A stretch of 64,000 nucleotides of DNA from Aerobium sp039839275 (GCF_039839275.1 NZ_JBDOQP010000001.1:496001-560000); one strand, 5' to 3'; counted from the first letter of the stretch, positions 1-8,494 are shown. Translations and numbers: made by a program. Notes: generated by a model from the sequence alone, not told the origin.

Positions 1-854
1 ACGATAAGCATGTCGCACAGTGGCGCATGACGCTTGGACCGACATACTGCAAAGACATCCAAAATAGACCAGTTTCAGAGGTGAGCACCGATGATGTCCT
101 GGCCGTTCTGTCGCCGATCTGGACCACGAAGGTAGAGACCGCGTCACGGGTGCGGGGGAGGATTGAGCGCGTGCTCGAATATGCCAAGGTCAAAGGCTGG
201 CGGACGGGCGACAATCCGGCCCTCTGGCGCGGCCACCTTCGTGGCGCCTTGCCACCTCGTAAGAAACTTCAGCGAGGTCATCATGCAGCTATGCCATATT
301 CGGACGTGCCCCAGTTCGTCGGTCGTCTGACGTCTGCAGATGCAATGGCAGCCCGTGCGCTGGAGTTCCTCATCCTTACAGCAGCGCGATCGGGGGAGGT
401 GATCAACGCTCGATGGTCCGAGATAAAGCTGAAAGAAGGCGTGTGGATCGTGCCCAAGGAGCGAATGAAAGCCGGTGTGGAGCACCGCGTTCCTCTTCCT
501 GAGCGGGCGATCGCGATATTGACTGCGCTGCACGATACGAGGCTCAACGAATTTGTATTCCCTGGCGAGAAGAAGGATCGTCCGCTCTCACCCATGGCTC
601 TCACGATGCTGATGCGGCGGATGGATGCCGGCCACTTCACCCCGCACGGGTTCCGATCGTCTTTCCGCGATTGGGCTGGCGATGCCACAAGCTTTCCCCG
701 AGAGATCGCGGAAGCCGCTCTTGCGCACAAGGTCGGCGATGAGACCGAGCGAGCCTATCGCCGGTCCGATGCTCTTGCGCGCCGTCGTAAGATGATGGGC
801 GCCTGGGCTGCCTTCTGCACCAGAAAAAACGTAGGAAAAAAGTCTCCGCAGTAG
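1..854 (+). CDS. Tyrosine recombinase (P4-type integrase), 5'-truncated by window
   Basis: C-terminal part of a phage integrase that catalyses site-specific recombination between element and chromosome. The reading frame is open back to base 3, so the true start lies upstream of the window; the ATG at 27 is internal. The visible part covers the core-binding domain (ETASRVRGRIE, typical of P4-type integrases) and the catalytic domain. The latter shows the first arginine in TAARSGEV, the H-x-x-R box in HGFRSSFRDWA and the nucleophilic tyrosine in ETERAYRRSD. Integrases of this family commonly use tRNA 3' ends. It points into the element. Confidence 0.95.
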   Translation, partial: DKHVAQWRMTLGPTYCKDIQNRPVSEVSTDDVLAVLSPIWTTKVETASRVRGRIERVLEYAKVKGWRTGDNPALWRGHLRGALPPRKKLQRGHHAAMPYSDVPQFVGRLTSADAMAARALEFLILTAARSGEVINARWSEIKLKEGVWIVPKERMKAGVEHRVPLPERAIAILTALHDTRLNEFVFPGEKKDRPLSPMALTMLMRRMDAGHFTPHGFRSSFRDWAGDATSFPREIAEAALAHKVGDETERAYRRSDALARRRKMMGAWAAFCTRKNVGKKSPQ

Positions 855-1140
855 TCCGCACTGGCTTGCGTTGTTCTTCTTTTGAGCTACATTAATGATT
901 GATTGTAGGACCGCACTAGGGCGCGCAAAGTTCATATCTTGAGCCCGCCCGACATGTCTGTCCGGAGATAGCCGCAAGGCCATCCAGCATCGCTCGCAAC
1001 GGGGCGATGTGTGTGCATCGCACACGTTTGGATGGATGGCTTGGCGGGTACCCACATCCGAGACCGTTGCCGGATTTCCCCATTCGCGGGGGAGTTCGGC
1101 GCGGTCTTTTTTTATGCCTCGAGTTCAGAAAGGAGCAACG
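855..1140. promoter_or_regulatory. Intergenic region with repeats and hairpins between integrase and excisionase-like gene
   Basis: No convincing gene. The core CCGCA occurs at 846-850, 856-860 and 911-915, the last two as CCGCACT, and could be integrase or excisionase arm sites (inference). A perfect 6-bp inverted repeat with a 3-base loop lies at 1011-1025. GCCATCC (979-985) and GGATGGC (1034-1040) can close a larger stem around it. Confidence 0.4.
1069..1113 (+). terminator. Candidate rho-independent terminator
   Basis: Interrupted stem formed by GCCGG/TTCCCC (1069-1081) and GGGGGA/TTCGGC (1088-1100), followed after a short gap by a run of seven T at 1107-1113. It would separate integrase transcription from the excisionase-like gene that starts 28 bases downstream. 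The gap between stem and T-run weakens the call. Confidence 0.4.
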
Positions 1141-1353
1141 ATGAACGAGGTGGTCGAGGAAGAAGTTGTAGGCGGAAAGGTAGCCTACAGGATCAACGAG
1201 TTCTGCGCCGCCTTCGGGGTGGGGAAGTCGCTGGTATTCGAGGAGATCGCGGCCGGAAGGCTGCGCACCAAGAAGGCTGGCCGTAGGACGCTCATTCCCG
1301 CGCGCGATGCTTCCGCATGGCTGGAGGCATTGCCGGAAGGGAGGCTTCCATGA
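1141..1353 (+). CDS. Excisionase-like MerR-type helix-turn-helix protein
   Basis: Protein of 70 residues with one HTH_17/MerR-like fold: a YRINEFCAAFGVGKS helix-turn-helix followed by a wing region (LRTKKAGRRTLIP) and a final helix (ASAWLEALP). This is the layout of phage excisionases and small recombination directionality factors. The start at 1141 is set by a clear AAAGGAG ribosome site 6 bases upstream. An in-frame extension back to 1009 has no such site. Its position next to the integrase supports an excision or regulatory role. The next gene overlaps its stop by ATGA. Confidence 0.75.
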   Translation: MNEVVEEEVVGGKVAYRINEFCAAFGVGKSLVFEEIAAGRLRTKKAGRRTLIPARDASAWLEALPEGRLP

Positions 1354-1556
1354 CGATCCCTATCGGCGGCAGCACCGGTTGCGATCATGAGCACAGCGCG
1401 GCGGTTGACGAGGCCGCTGCCTGGCTTTCCCAGACGCCGCCACAGGCCATCGGCAAGCCTGTCATTCCCGCCTTGCGCCAGCGCTTTGGATTGACGCCAC
1501 TGGAGGCATGCGAGGCGGTGCGAGAGGCCAATCTGCGGAGGGCGCGGGCGATATGA
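1350..1556 (+). CDS. Small conserved phage protein, function unknown
   Basis: 68 residues, starting in an ATGA overlap with the excisionase-like gene and ending in an overlap with the next gene. The pattern DEAAAWLSQTPPQAIGKPVI followed by a helix (LRQRFGLTPLEACEAVREA) is, as I recall, recurrent in rhizobial prophages just after the excisionase. The second half could be a small helix-turn-helix. No function is assigned. Confidence 0.65.
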   Translation: MTIPIGGSTGCDHEHSAAVDEAAAWLSQTPPQAIGKPVIPALRQRFGLTPLEACEAVREANLRRARAI

Positions 1557-2443
1557 GCGCGGCGTACCTGAAAAAGAACGGTGATGGAACCGGCCACCTC
1601 ATGCTGGGCAAGGTGATCCTGCGCGATCTGCGCTGGGAGAAAAAGCCCCAGCATAAAAAGCACCAGCGGAAGGGATGGCGCCACTCGCTCGAAATGCAGC
1701 GTCTGCGTGAAATCGAGGACATCATCAGGCACCGATTCAACGGGCCTGTGCCTGATCCGGAAGGCACCGACGACCGCGAAACTTGTCTCGACTTCGTGCG
1801 CGTCGCTGCGCTCTCGCTTGTGCCTGGGCAGGACATGGCCATGTGGTGCCGTGTGTTCGCGCCCTGGGTAACTGAAGCTGATCTTCTGCCGATCACCGTA
1901 GAGGCTTCAAAGCGTCGTCGCATGATGCGGGCGGATGGCGCCGCGGGTCTGCTCCACCTCACCATGACCGAGCGGCTGGCATTGAAGCTGAAGACCATTG
2001 GCGCGGTCGATATGAAAAAGGCGGCCCGTACGAAGTTCATGAAGAACAGGAAGCGGGAGATGGACCGGAAGCGCGACGAGCAGAAGCGAAGGGCAGCCGG
2101 TGCCAAGGACCGCGCGTCGTTCGTGGCTCAATCCATCTCGGCAGCAAAGCCATGGGAGGCGCTGAATATGTCCCGCCGCACTTGGTACCGGAAGGGCAAG
2201 CCCGAAGTTGGCACAAGTCCCTCGCGAGTAGAAGTAATAGGGAAATGCGAGGCACCTGTGCCACCGGCAACGGGGACCGTCGAGGCGCCGCATTCCATGC
2301 CTGTCCCGAGCAGTTCAGCCGCGCGCGTAGCGCGTGGTGAGGGTCTGGGGGATCATCCCCCAGCGGGGCTCCAAGGGGCGGAGCCTCATGGGAGCGGCGC
2401 GCTGCCCGATGTCAGTGTGGAACAGCGGAGGAACGCAGCATGA
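1553..2443 (+). CDS. Phage protein of unknown function with C-terminal DNA-binding-like motif
   Basis: 296 residues. It starts at an ATG overlapping the previous stop. The N-terminal half carries many charged residues, and a basic stretch (KKAARTKFMKNRKREMDRKR) lies in the middle. After it comes SISAAKPWEALNMSRRTWYR, a helix-turn-helix-like segment common in rhizobial prophage proteins of this position. The last 70 residues are low-complexity and Pro/Gly/Ala-rich. They contain a perfect 9-bp DNA inverted repeat at 2345-2363, so this tail may be poorly conserved. A regulatory or replication role is possible but unproven. Confidence 0.65.
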   Translation: MSAAYLKKNGDGTGHLMLGKVILRDLRWEKKPQHKKHQRKGWRHSLEMQRLREIEDIIRHRFNGPVPDPEGTDDRETCLDFVRVAALSLVPGQDMAMWCRVFAPWVTEADLLPITVEASKRRRMMRADGAAGLLHLTMTERLALKLKTIGAVDMKKAARTKFMKNRKREMDRKRDEQKRRAAGAKDRASFVAQSISAAKPWEALNMSRRTWYRKGKPEVGTSPSRVEVIGKCEAPVPPATGTVEAPHSMPVPSSSAARVARGEGLGDHPPAGLQGAEPHGSGALPDVSVEQRRNAA

Positions 2444-2700
2444 ATGTGATCCCCTTTCCAATAGAGGCCGAGGTCGCAGCGATCGAGCGGGCAGCGATCA
2501 GTATGGAGCGACGGGAAGCCAGATCGGCGGCGAAGTGGTGGCAGACGGAATGCCGGCGCCTCTACGCGCGATATACCGCCTGCGGCATTCCGGACGCCGA
2601 CAGCCGGGCGATCGTTGATCGATTTGCGCGCGCCGTGCAGCGAGAGCTTGAGCGCCGTGCATATCTGGAACAATGCCAGACGCCTGGAGATGCCGCTTGA
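2440..2700 (+). CDS. Hypothetical phage protein
   Basis: 86 residues, starting in a GCATGA overlap with the preceding stop, which argues for coupled translation. Mostly helical and charged, rich in Arg, Glu and Ala, with two cysteines (CRRLYARYTAC). No family recognised. Confidence 0.55.
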   Translation: MNVIPFPIEAEVAAIERAAISMERREARSAAKWWQTECRRLYARYTACGIPDADSRAIVDRFARAVQRELERRAYLEQCQTPGDAA

Positions 2701-2903
2701 TCCCGTACGCCTTCACCTGCCGGCTGATCGACCACGCCCTGGCGGAGCTCGCCGAGCGCGTCGAGGCGATGCCGGCAGGTGACTTCATCGACCAGCACAC
2801 GGCCGTGCATGCCGAGACTAGGAGCCCGACGATCGATCTTGTCGCCAGTGTGCTCGAGCGTGAGTTCTGGCGCCGATGGCCAGAGGGCCGAGAAGATGGC
2901 TGA
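2673..2903 (+). CDS. Hypothetical phage protein
   Basis: 76 residues if the ATG at 2673 is used, which overlaps the upstream gene by 28 bases. A TTG at 2697 would give the 4-base overlap used by neighbouring genes and may be the real start. Helical and acidic; contains LIDHALAELAERVEAMPAGD. No family recognised. The following bases 2896-3015 could encode a 39-residue peptide, which I do not support. Confidence 0.45.
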   Translation: MPDAWRCRLIPYAFTCRLIDHALAELAERVEAMPAGDFIDQHTAVHAETRSPTIDLVASVLEREFWRRWPEGREDG

Positions 2904-2998
2904 TATGGGGGGCGTCGGCAGATATCCCGGTGATGGGGCCTGCGGACCGGCTTGGGGCAAACGAACAGAATTAGTTTCGCGTTCAAGGCCGGTGATTC

Positions 2999-3208
2999 AT
3001 GACCAGCGCGGCTGAACGCATGCGTCGGCATCGCAGGCGCGCGGCTAAGGGGATGATTGTCCTCCCGGCCACATGCGACGAGGCCGGCCTTGCCGATATC
3101 CTCATCGAACTCGACCTGATCGACCCGAACCTTGCTGACGATCGGCGCGAGCTGGCGCGCGGCTTGTCCCGGCTGATCGGCATGATGACGCTGGTCGATA
3201 TCCAGTGA
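2999..3208 (+). CDS. Small phage protein, function unknown
   Basis: 69 residues. A basic N-terminus (AERMRRHRRRAAKGMIVLPA) is followed by an acidic helical part. As I recall, small proteins with this start are frequent in alphaproteobacterial prophages and may bind nucleic acid, but no function is known to me. The next supported gene starts 66 bases downstream with its own ribosome site. Confidence 0.55.
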   Translation: MTSAAERMRRHRRRAAKGMIVLPATCDEAGLADILIELDLIDPNLADDRRELARGLSRLIGMMTLVDIQ

Positions 3209-3274
3209 CGCGTAACGTCATGCCGTCGCGAAAACTGCCATTCTCGCTCCAACGATGTGATTTGGAGAACCGGA

Positions 3275-4327
3275 ATGCGCGCAGCAATCGCAACAGCAAC
3301 CCGAGGCGAGCCGGGATTGATGGCAAGCTACGTCCGCCACCTGGCCCTTGCCAATGGCCGACCCTCGCAAGCCGCCTCAATCGCAGAGGATGCGCGATGC
3401 AGTGACCGCGTCGTCGGCGCCTTGAAAGCTGCAGTTCCCGCGCACCGGATCACCGACAGCGATTTGGCCGGCCTTCGAGACGCCAACTACGTCTCCGCGC
3501 AATTCGTGCCGTTCCTCGCCCGCGCATCGGTGTTCTATTACCTCATCGAACAAGGCGGCATGATCCGTGTCCCGCTTGAGCAGCGCATCGGATGGACCAC
3601 GGCGACGGCGACTGCATACGTCGCACGCGAAGGCGCCGCGGTGCCTGTGTCTCGGGTGGCTGTCGACGGCACAGGGATAGAACGCCAGAAGGTGAACGGC
3701 CTCCTTGTCCTCACCGAAGACATGGTCCGCAACATGGGCGTCCGCGGCGAGACCCTGATCAGTCGGGAGTTGCGGCGCGCCCTCGCGAACACGGTAGACG
3801 AGGCATTCCTTGATGCGGTGGTCGACAGCTCGACAGCCCCGCTCGACTCCACAGGCAATCCGGCACAGGATCTTGCCGCCCTCCTGGCAGCAGTAGAGCC
3901 CACCATCGAAAGCAGGCTGGTCTGGGCGATGTCTCCTGATGTTGCGATCATGGCATCGACGGTCACGACGGCGGCTGGCGGGTTCCTGTTCCCCGATATG
4001 GGGCCGAGCGGTGGCGAGATGTTGCAGACGCCGGCCATGGCCATAGACGCATTGCCGGAAGGTACGATCATGTTGATCGACGCAAGCGGCCTTGCCGGCG
4101 ATGCCGAGCTCATCACGGTCGACGCGAGCAACGAAACCACGATCGAAATGCTCGACGATCCTATCGGCGACGCAACAACCCCAACGGCCGCCCAGATGGT
4201 GTCGATGTTCCAGACGAACAGCGTCGCCATGATGAGCACCGCATGGTTCGGCGTGCATCGCTTCCGAGACGAAGCCATCGCGACCATGTCCGGCGTCGAG
4301 TGGGGCCTGCCCGCAAGCGGAGAGTGA
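3275..4327 (+). CDS. HK97-type major capsid protein
   Basis: 350 residues, forming the shell of the phage head. Signs of the HK97 fold are the sequence around AYVAREGAAVPVSRVAV, the WAMSPDVA segment, and the C-terminal block MVSMFQTNSVAMM followed by FGVHRFRDEAIATMSGVEW. The last block corresponds to the P-domain/A-domain end of HK97-family capsids. The start at 3275 has a TTGGAGAACC ribosome site 7 bases upstream; the ATG at 3257 has none. There is no head protease gene before it and no obvious long N-terminal scaffold. Terminase and portal genes, which usually precede the capsid gene, are absent. Confidence 0.8.
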   Translation: MRAAIATATRGEPGLMASYVRHLALANGRPSQAASIAEDARCSDRVVGALKAAVPAHRITDSDLAGLRDANYVSAQFVPFLARASVFYYLIEQGGMIRVPLEQRIGWTTATATAYVAREGAAVPVSRVAVDGTGIERQKVNGLLVLTEDMVRNMGVRGETLISRELRRALANTVDEAFLDAVVDSSTAPLDSTGNPAQDLAALLAAVEPTIESRLVWAMSPDVAIMASTVTTAAGGFLFPDMGPSGGEMLQTPAMAIDALPEGTIMLIDASGLAGDAELITVDASNETTIEMLDDPIGDATTPTAAQMVSMFQTNSVAMMSTAWFGVHRFRDEAIATMSGVEWGLPASGE

Positions 4328-4328
4328 C

Positions 4329-4577
4329 ATGACGACGTTCGACGGCAAGGCATTCGGCAAAGAGATCGTGAAAGCGGTCAAGGGCTACGTCGACACCGAG
4401 ATCGCCAAGGTGAAGGCAAACCCTTTGCAGGAGGCGTTTGACCAGGGCTTCGACGCCATGAAGGCATATGTCGACCGCTCGCTTGATCACTACGCCGAGC
4501 GCATTGAAGCCCTGGAGGCAGAGAAGGGCATCAAGCCTCGCGTCCGTGTAGCGGCAGGGAGTTCTCGCGATGCCTGA
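4329..4577 (+). CDS. Hypothetical phage protein with coiled-coil tendency
   Basis: 82 residues, one base after the capsid stop. Helical, with repeated short segments suited to a coiled coil (KAVKGYVDTEIAKVKA and AERIEALEAEKG). Similar short proteins occur next to capsid genes in rhizobial prophages, where they may be head-associated, but this is inference. Confidence 0.6.
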   Translation: MTTFDGKAFGKEIVKAVKGYVDTEIAKVKANPLQEAFDQGFDAMKAYVDRSLDHYAERIEALEAEKGIKPRVRVAAGSSRDA

Positions 4578-4761
4578 TCTGATCGATCAAGTGGACGTCG
4601 AGCTTTGCGAGGATGGCCGAACCGTCCTCTTCATTGGTCATACCCAACACGACGACGAGACGTTCATCGCCTCCGTCACGCTTCCGGTGCCTATCCATCC
4701 AGATCAATTCCTCGCAGCCGATTGGCGCGAGGTGCGCAACCTGCATTGGCGGCTCCACTGA
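4570..4761 (+). CDS. Hypothetical phage protein
   Basis: 63 residues, overlapping the previous gene by 8 bases. Acidic with hydrophobic strands (VELCEDGRTVLFIGHT). No family recognised. A 65-residue frame at 4761-4958 starts in a TGATG overlap with this stop, but its composition does not look like a protein and I leave it out. Confidence 0.5.
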   Translation: MPDLIDQVDVELCEDGRTVLFIGHTQHDDETFIASVTLPVPIHPDQFLAADWREVRNLHWRLH

Positions 4762-4977
4762 TGTTGCACCCGGCCTCCTTCGTGCAACGGGCGATGGGTC
4801 AGGCGTGGCTCATCGCCCATTCAGGGGGGGGTATGTGCGGTTTCCAGGCGACGTCCAAGGCTAGACCCGCCCCTCTCTCATTTGCGCACTTTTTTCGGGT
4901 GGCCGGAATTTCAGATGCTGAAAACGGCCAAAATGGCTCAAACCGCATTCATCGCTGACGAGGAATAGGATCAGTAC
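4762..4977. other. Intergenic region before the tape-measure gene with two hairpins and a G8 run
   Basis: Two adjacent perfect inverted repeats are visible: TTGCAC/GTGCAA (4764-4769 and 4782-4787) and GGGCGATG/CATCGCCC (4789-4796 and 4811-4818). A run of eight G follows at 4824-4831. The ribosome site for the next gene (GAGGAATAGGA) lies near 4960-4970. Confidence 0.4.
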
Positions 4978-7446
4978 ATGGCGCGCGAAAACGTAGTCCG
5001 CACAGTCACAATCAAGGGCCGCGAGGAAGGGCTCGACCAGGTCGCAACGAAGCTGCGCAAGGTCGGGCAGGACGCGCATCAGGGTGGCCAGCGCATCGGT
5101 GATCTGGATCGGCAACTCGACAGCCTCGACAAGACGCTGGCGGGCGCCCCAAGGGCCTTCGCGGCATTCGAGAAAGGCGCGGCGACGCTGGAACGGGGCC
5201 TGAATGCTGGCAAGATATCCGCCCAGGACTTCTCCAGGCAGATGGTCGAGCTACAGCAGCGCCTGCAAAAGACGATATCGCCGCGGATCGCGGTGGACGT
5301 GGACCAAAGCGGCCTGCGCAGTCTGATCGATGGACAGACCGAGCTCGACGGGGCGACCCGCCGATCGATCATGAGCATGATCAAGCAGCAGGAAGAACTC
5401 CAGCGGCACGCCACCAGGGCAACAGCAGCGATCGACGCAGAGACCGCCGCGCTCCGAATGCAGACGGCAGCGGCGAACGACAATGCGGCATCGTTTCGGA
5501 GGCGAAACCTTGGCTACCAGCTCTTCGATATCGGACAGACGGCCGCGCTCGGGATGAGCCCGGCCATGATCGCGATGCAGCAGGGTCCGCAGATCGCCCA
5601 GATGTACGCAGGCGAAGGTGGCGTCAATCAGGCGCTGAAGGACACCGGCAACATCCTCGGCGGCATTGCACGGCGGTTTGGCCCGATCGGCATCGCTGCA
5701 GGCGCGGCCGGTCTCGCCATCGCCGGCATTCAATCCGAGATCAACGCTACGTCCGATGTGATGGTGAGCTTCGGCGATGTCGCCTGGGCGGTTCCTCAGT
5801 TGATCGGCGAGGCGATATACGAGTTCGCGCAGCCTGCCATCGCCGCCCTTGCACCGTGGTTCGCGGAAGCCTGGACGCTGATCAAAGAGAGCACGCGCGA
5901 CGTCGGCAACTTCATCGTCCGAGAGTTTGCCGCCCAGTACGAGATATTGAAGACGACGGTGCAATCGATCGTTCCCGCCTTCCTCGTCGCTGGTGAGGCG
6001 GCCGCGAACGGTTTCATCACCGCCATGAACTGGATGACGGAAAAGGCGGTGGCCGGCGTCAACACCATCATCGGCGCAATGAACGACATGATCGAGTTCA
6101 TGGGCGGTGACACGATCGCGGAGAAGCTGGGCTTCAATCTCGACATAGGCACGATCGAGGCGCCGGTGATAGCGCCGCTGGACCTAGGCGGGCAGCAGGC
6201 ACTGGAAGACCTGAACGAGCGCTGGAGCACATTGCGCGACACGCTCGGCGAGATCGACGAAGCGGACTTCATGGGGAGACTGTTCGGCGCGATCCAGCAG
6301 CAGGCCATCGAAAACGCAACAGAGCGACTGGCAGAGAACGAGGAAGCGCTCAAGGCGACCAAGAGCACGACGCGCGACCTGGCGGACCACACGAAGAAGG
6401 CCGGCGCCGAGATGGCGGAAGCCTTCAACCCGGTGCGCGACCTGTTCGAGGGCATCCTCGACATTCTCTATTCGTCGGGCGACGCGATGGAGAAGCTGAT
6501 CAGCATCGGCGCCAACATCGGCAAGCAGTTCGCATCGAAGGGGCTCGACACCATCCTGCAGGCCCTTGGCATCGAGGGCGCCGGCAACGTGCCAGCACCG
6601 GCCCGTTCCTTTGCCGGAGCGCCATCGGTGGCACAGGCAAAGCAGCTTCAGGCGGTCAACGATAACCTGAAAGGCGTCAGCACAAGTGCGATCGACGTCG
6701 CCAAGCAGTTCGCAGGCCTCAATGAGCGCGCCGACAGCGCGGTTTTGGATAGCTTCCTGCAGGCGTCCGGCACGTGGAGCGGCATGTCCTCGCAGGACTT
6801 CGCATGGTGTGCGAGCTTCGCCAATGCGGCGATCGTCAAGGCAGGTGGACAGGGTACGGGCTCAAACATGGCTTCGTCCTTCCTCGGATGGGGGCAGGGC
6901 ACGAATGCGCCGCAGATCGGCGACATCGTTGTCTTGCGGCCGCAAGCCCGCGGCACGTCCGGCCATGTCGGTTTCGTTGCCGGGTTCGGAGACGGTACGG
7001 TGCAGGTGTTCGGCGGCAATCAGGGCCAGCCCGGCGGCGCGAACACCAAGTCATTCGGGCTCGACCAGGTCGCAGGCTTCCGCTTCGATCCTTCGATCAT
7101 GCGTGACGCGGTCTCGGGCGGCATGACCGACTTCTCACGCAGCGCGCAATATCGGCCGGAGATGGCGGGCAACGGTCCGGGCGGCTTCAAGGCGACAAAC
7201 CTCGAAAACATGCTCGGCATCGGCGGCGCTGCCTTTGGCGCATTCGCAGGCGGCATGCAGAGCGGCGATCCACTGTCAGGCGGCCTTAGCGGTGCTCTGG
7301 CGGGTCTCGGCGCGGCTCCGCAGCTTGCCGGCGCACTCAACATCGGCATGGGCGCCGCTGGCGCTCTCGGCTTGGCCGGCGGCGCCATCGTCGGGGCGTG
7401 TGCAGGCAAGATGGGTAAACGCGAAGAAGACAGGAGAGCCGCATGA
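4978..7446 (+). CDS. Phage tail tape-measure-like protein with C-terminal cell-wall peptidase domain
   Basis: 822 residues. The N-terminal 170 residues are charged coiled coil, beginning with the phage-typical VVRTVTIKGREEGLDQV. A hydrophobic, Gly/Ala-rich middle (about residues 180-350) contains RRNLGYQLFDIGQTAALGMS, typical of tape-measure proteins, which set tail length and help DNA entry. Residues about 590-690 match the TIGR02594/CHAP-like peptidase pattern. The catalytic cysteine is in FAWCASF (C611) and the histidine in SGHVGFV (H663), and such domains cut peptidoglycan during injection. The C-terminus is Gly/Ala-rich. A GAGGAATAGGA ribosome site supports the start. The next gene overlaps by 4 bases. 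Confidence 0.8.
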   Translation: MARENVVRTVTIKGREEGLDQVATKLRKVGQDAHQGGQRIGDLDRQLDSLDKTLAGAPRAFAAFEKGAATLERGLNAGKISAQDFSRQMVELQQRLQKTISPRIAVDVDQSGLRSLIDGQTELDGATRRSIMSMIKQQEELQRHATRATAAIDAETAALRMQTAAANDNAASFRRRNLGYQLFDIGQTAALGMSPAMIAMQQGPQIAQMYAGEGGVNQALKDTGNILGGIARRFGPIGIAAGAAGLAIAGIQSEINATSDVMVSFGDVAWAVPQLIGEAIYEFAQPAIAALAPWFAEAWTLIKESTRDVGNFIVREFAAQYEILKTTVQSIVPAFLVAGEAAANGFITAMNWMTEKAVAGVNTIIGAMNDMIEFMGGDTIAEKLGFNLDIGTIEAPVIAPLDLGGQQALEDLNERWSTLRDTLGEIDEADFMGRLFGAIQQQAIENATERLAENEEALKATKSTTRDLADHTKKAGAEMAEAFNPVRDLFEGILDILYSSGDAMEKLISIGANIGKQFASKGLDTILQALGIEGAGNVPAPARSFAGAPSVAQAKQLQAVNDNLKGVSTSAIDVAKQFAGLNERADSAVLDSFLQASGTWSGMSSQDFAWCASFANAAIVKAGGQGTGSNMASSFLGWGQGTNAPQIGDIVVLRPQARGTSGHVGFVAGFGDGTVQVFGGNQGQPGGANTKSFGLDQVAGFRFDPSIMRDAVSGGMTDFSRSAQYRPEMAGNGPGGFKATNLENMLGIGGAAFGAFAGGMQSGDPLSGGLSGALAGLGAAPQLAGALNIGMGAAGALGLAGGAIVGACAGKMGKREEDRRAA

Positions 7447-8204
7447 CCGCAGTCAATGCGTTTATAGGACGAGATCGGGCATTCATGCTCACCGATGCGT
7501 CAATGTACACCGCTTACGGTACAGTCATGGCGTTCGGGCAAAAGGCCGTCGCAATCCCGAATCTGCGGGCAGTGATAGCAAGTCGTGGCGTCCAGAAGAC
7601 GACCGCTATCCTGGCTATGGAGCTTTCGCTCATGCAGTCGTTCGACGCTCTCTTGGAGCGCGCCGAGTACATCCTGCCGGACTATCACCAAAAGCACCTG
7701 ATGGAGTTATCGGCGGCGGGTGGTCAAGACATCAACATCGTTGTCGTAGGGTGGTCTGACGAGGCAAATGCCCCGCTTGGCTTCTGCTTCGACAGCACGA
7801 CCGAGACTTTCGAGATGATTGACGGCTATGTCGCCGGTCCAGTGCCGAGCGACGAGGAAAATTACAACCTGCTCAGCATCGGTTGTCGGCCGCAGCGTGA
7901 CGTGCCTGTCGCGATCTTCGATCCCGTCGAACACGGCATTCCGTATATGGAGGCGCAGCGACGAATGAAGATCCAGGTCAGCGATATATGCGAACCGATG
8001 TCGATCGTGGGCGGGCATGTTCTCCTTTCGGAGGTCACGCGAGACGGCGTCTCACAGCGCGTCATCCATCGCTGGGACGATGAGCCGGGCGAGCCGATCG
8101 AACCTGAACCTTTCCACGGATCAGCGCCTCTCGAGCGAACCCTCAATCGTGCAGAGCGGAGGCGCCTGGGGATAGCAGCGAAGAAGAAGGCGCACGCGCG
8201 ATGA
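7443..8204 (+). CDS. Phage protein, possible Ntn-hydrolase-like fold
   Basis: 253 residues, starting in a 4-base overlap with the tape-measure gene. The N-terminal part (FIGRDRAFMLTDASMYTAYG, then AVIASRG) resembles phage proteins with a proteasome-like Ntn-hydrolase layout that detect or process something at the virion tail. This resemblance is from memory of sequence style, not a family hit. The tail ends in a basic segment (NRAERRRLGIAAKKKAHAR). Gene order after the tape measure fits a tail-tip or accessory component. Confidence 0.55.
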   Translation: MTAVNAFIGRDRAFMLTDASMYTAYGTVMAFGQKAVAIPNLRAVIASRGVQKTTAILAMELSLMQSFDALLERAEYILPDYHQKHLMELSAAGGQDINIVVVGWSDEANAPLGFCFDSTTETFEMIDGYVAGPVPSDEENYNLLSIGCRPQRDVPVAIFDPVEHGIPYMEAQRRMKIQVSDICEPMSIVGGHVLLSEVTRDGVSQRVIHRWDDEPGEPIEPEPFHGSAPLERTLNRAERRRLGIAAKKKAHAR

Positions 8205-8467
8205 GCTATGCCTCCCATCTTCTCACAGTGCGCAACGCGGGCCGCGAGGGGGCAAACAAGACCTTTGCCCTGCGGCACAACTACGACACGTTCGAAGAGA
8301 TGTGCGCAGCCGGCAGGGGCGAATGTGAGCGTGTTCTGACGGCGGCCAGTTGCAGCCACAGTCACAAGCAGGTGATCAGAAAGGCCTTCGTGAAGAACGG
8401 TTTGGCCGGCTTCGATGCTCGCATGAAGGAACTGCGCCACAAATGGGACGAACAAGAAGACGAGTAG
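8201..8467 (+). CDS. Hypothetical phage protein
   Basis: 88 residues, overlapping the previous stop by 4 bases. Contains three cysteines and several histidines in the middle (CERVLTAASCSHSHKQ), with a charged C-terminus. No family recognised. A hairpin follows downstream. Confidence 0.55.
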   Translation: MSYASHLLTVRNAGREGANKTFALRHNYDTFEEMCAAGRGECERVLTAASCSHSHKQVIRKAFVKNGLAGFDARMKELRHKWDEQEDE

Positions 8468-8494
8468 GATCCGATCCCGATCGTCTTCCTTGGT

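Noticed and set aside
3377..4381. 334-residue minus-strand frame
   Set aside because: Antisense to the capsid gene, no ribosome site, shadow composition.
4761..4958. 65-residue frame starting in a TGATG overlap before the tape-measure gene
   Set aside because: The overlap is suggestive, but the frame crosses two hairpins and a G8 tract and has no protein-like pattern; kept as intergenic.
4570..4960. Programmed-frameshift tail-chaperone pair
   Set aside because: Position is right, but the frame reached by slipping on the G-run stops within about 35 bases and no chaperone pattern is visible.
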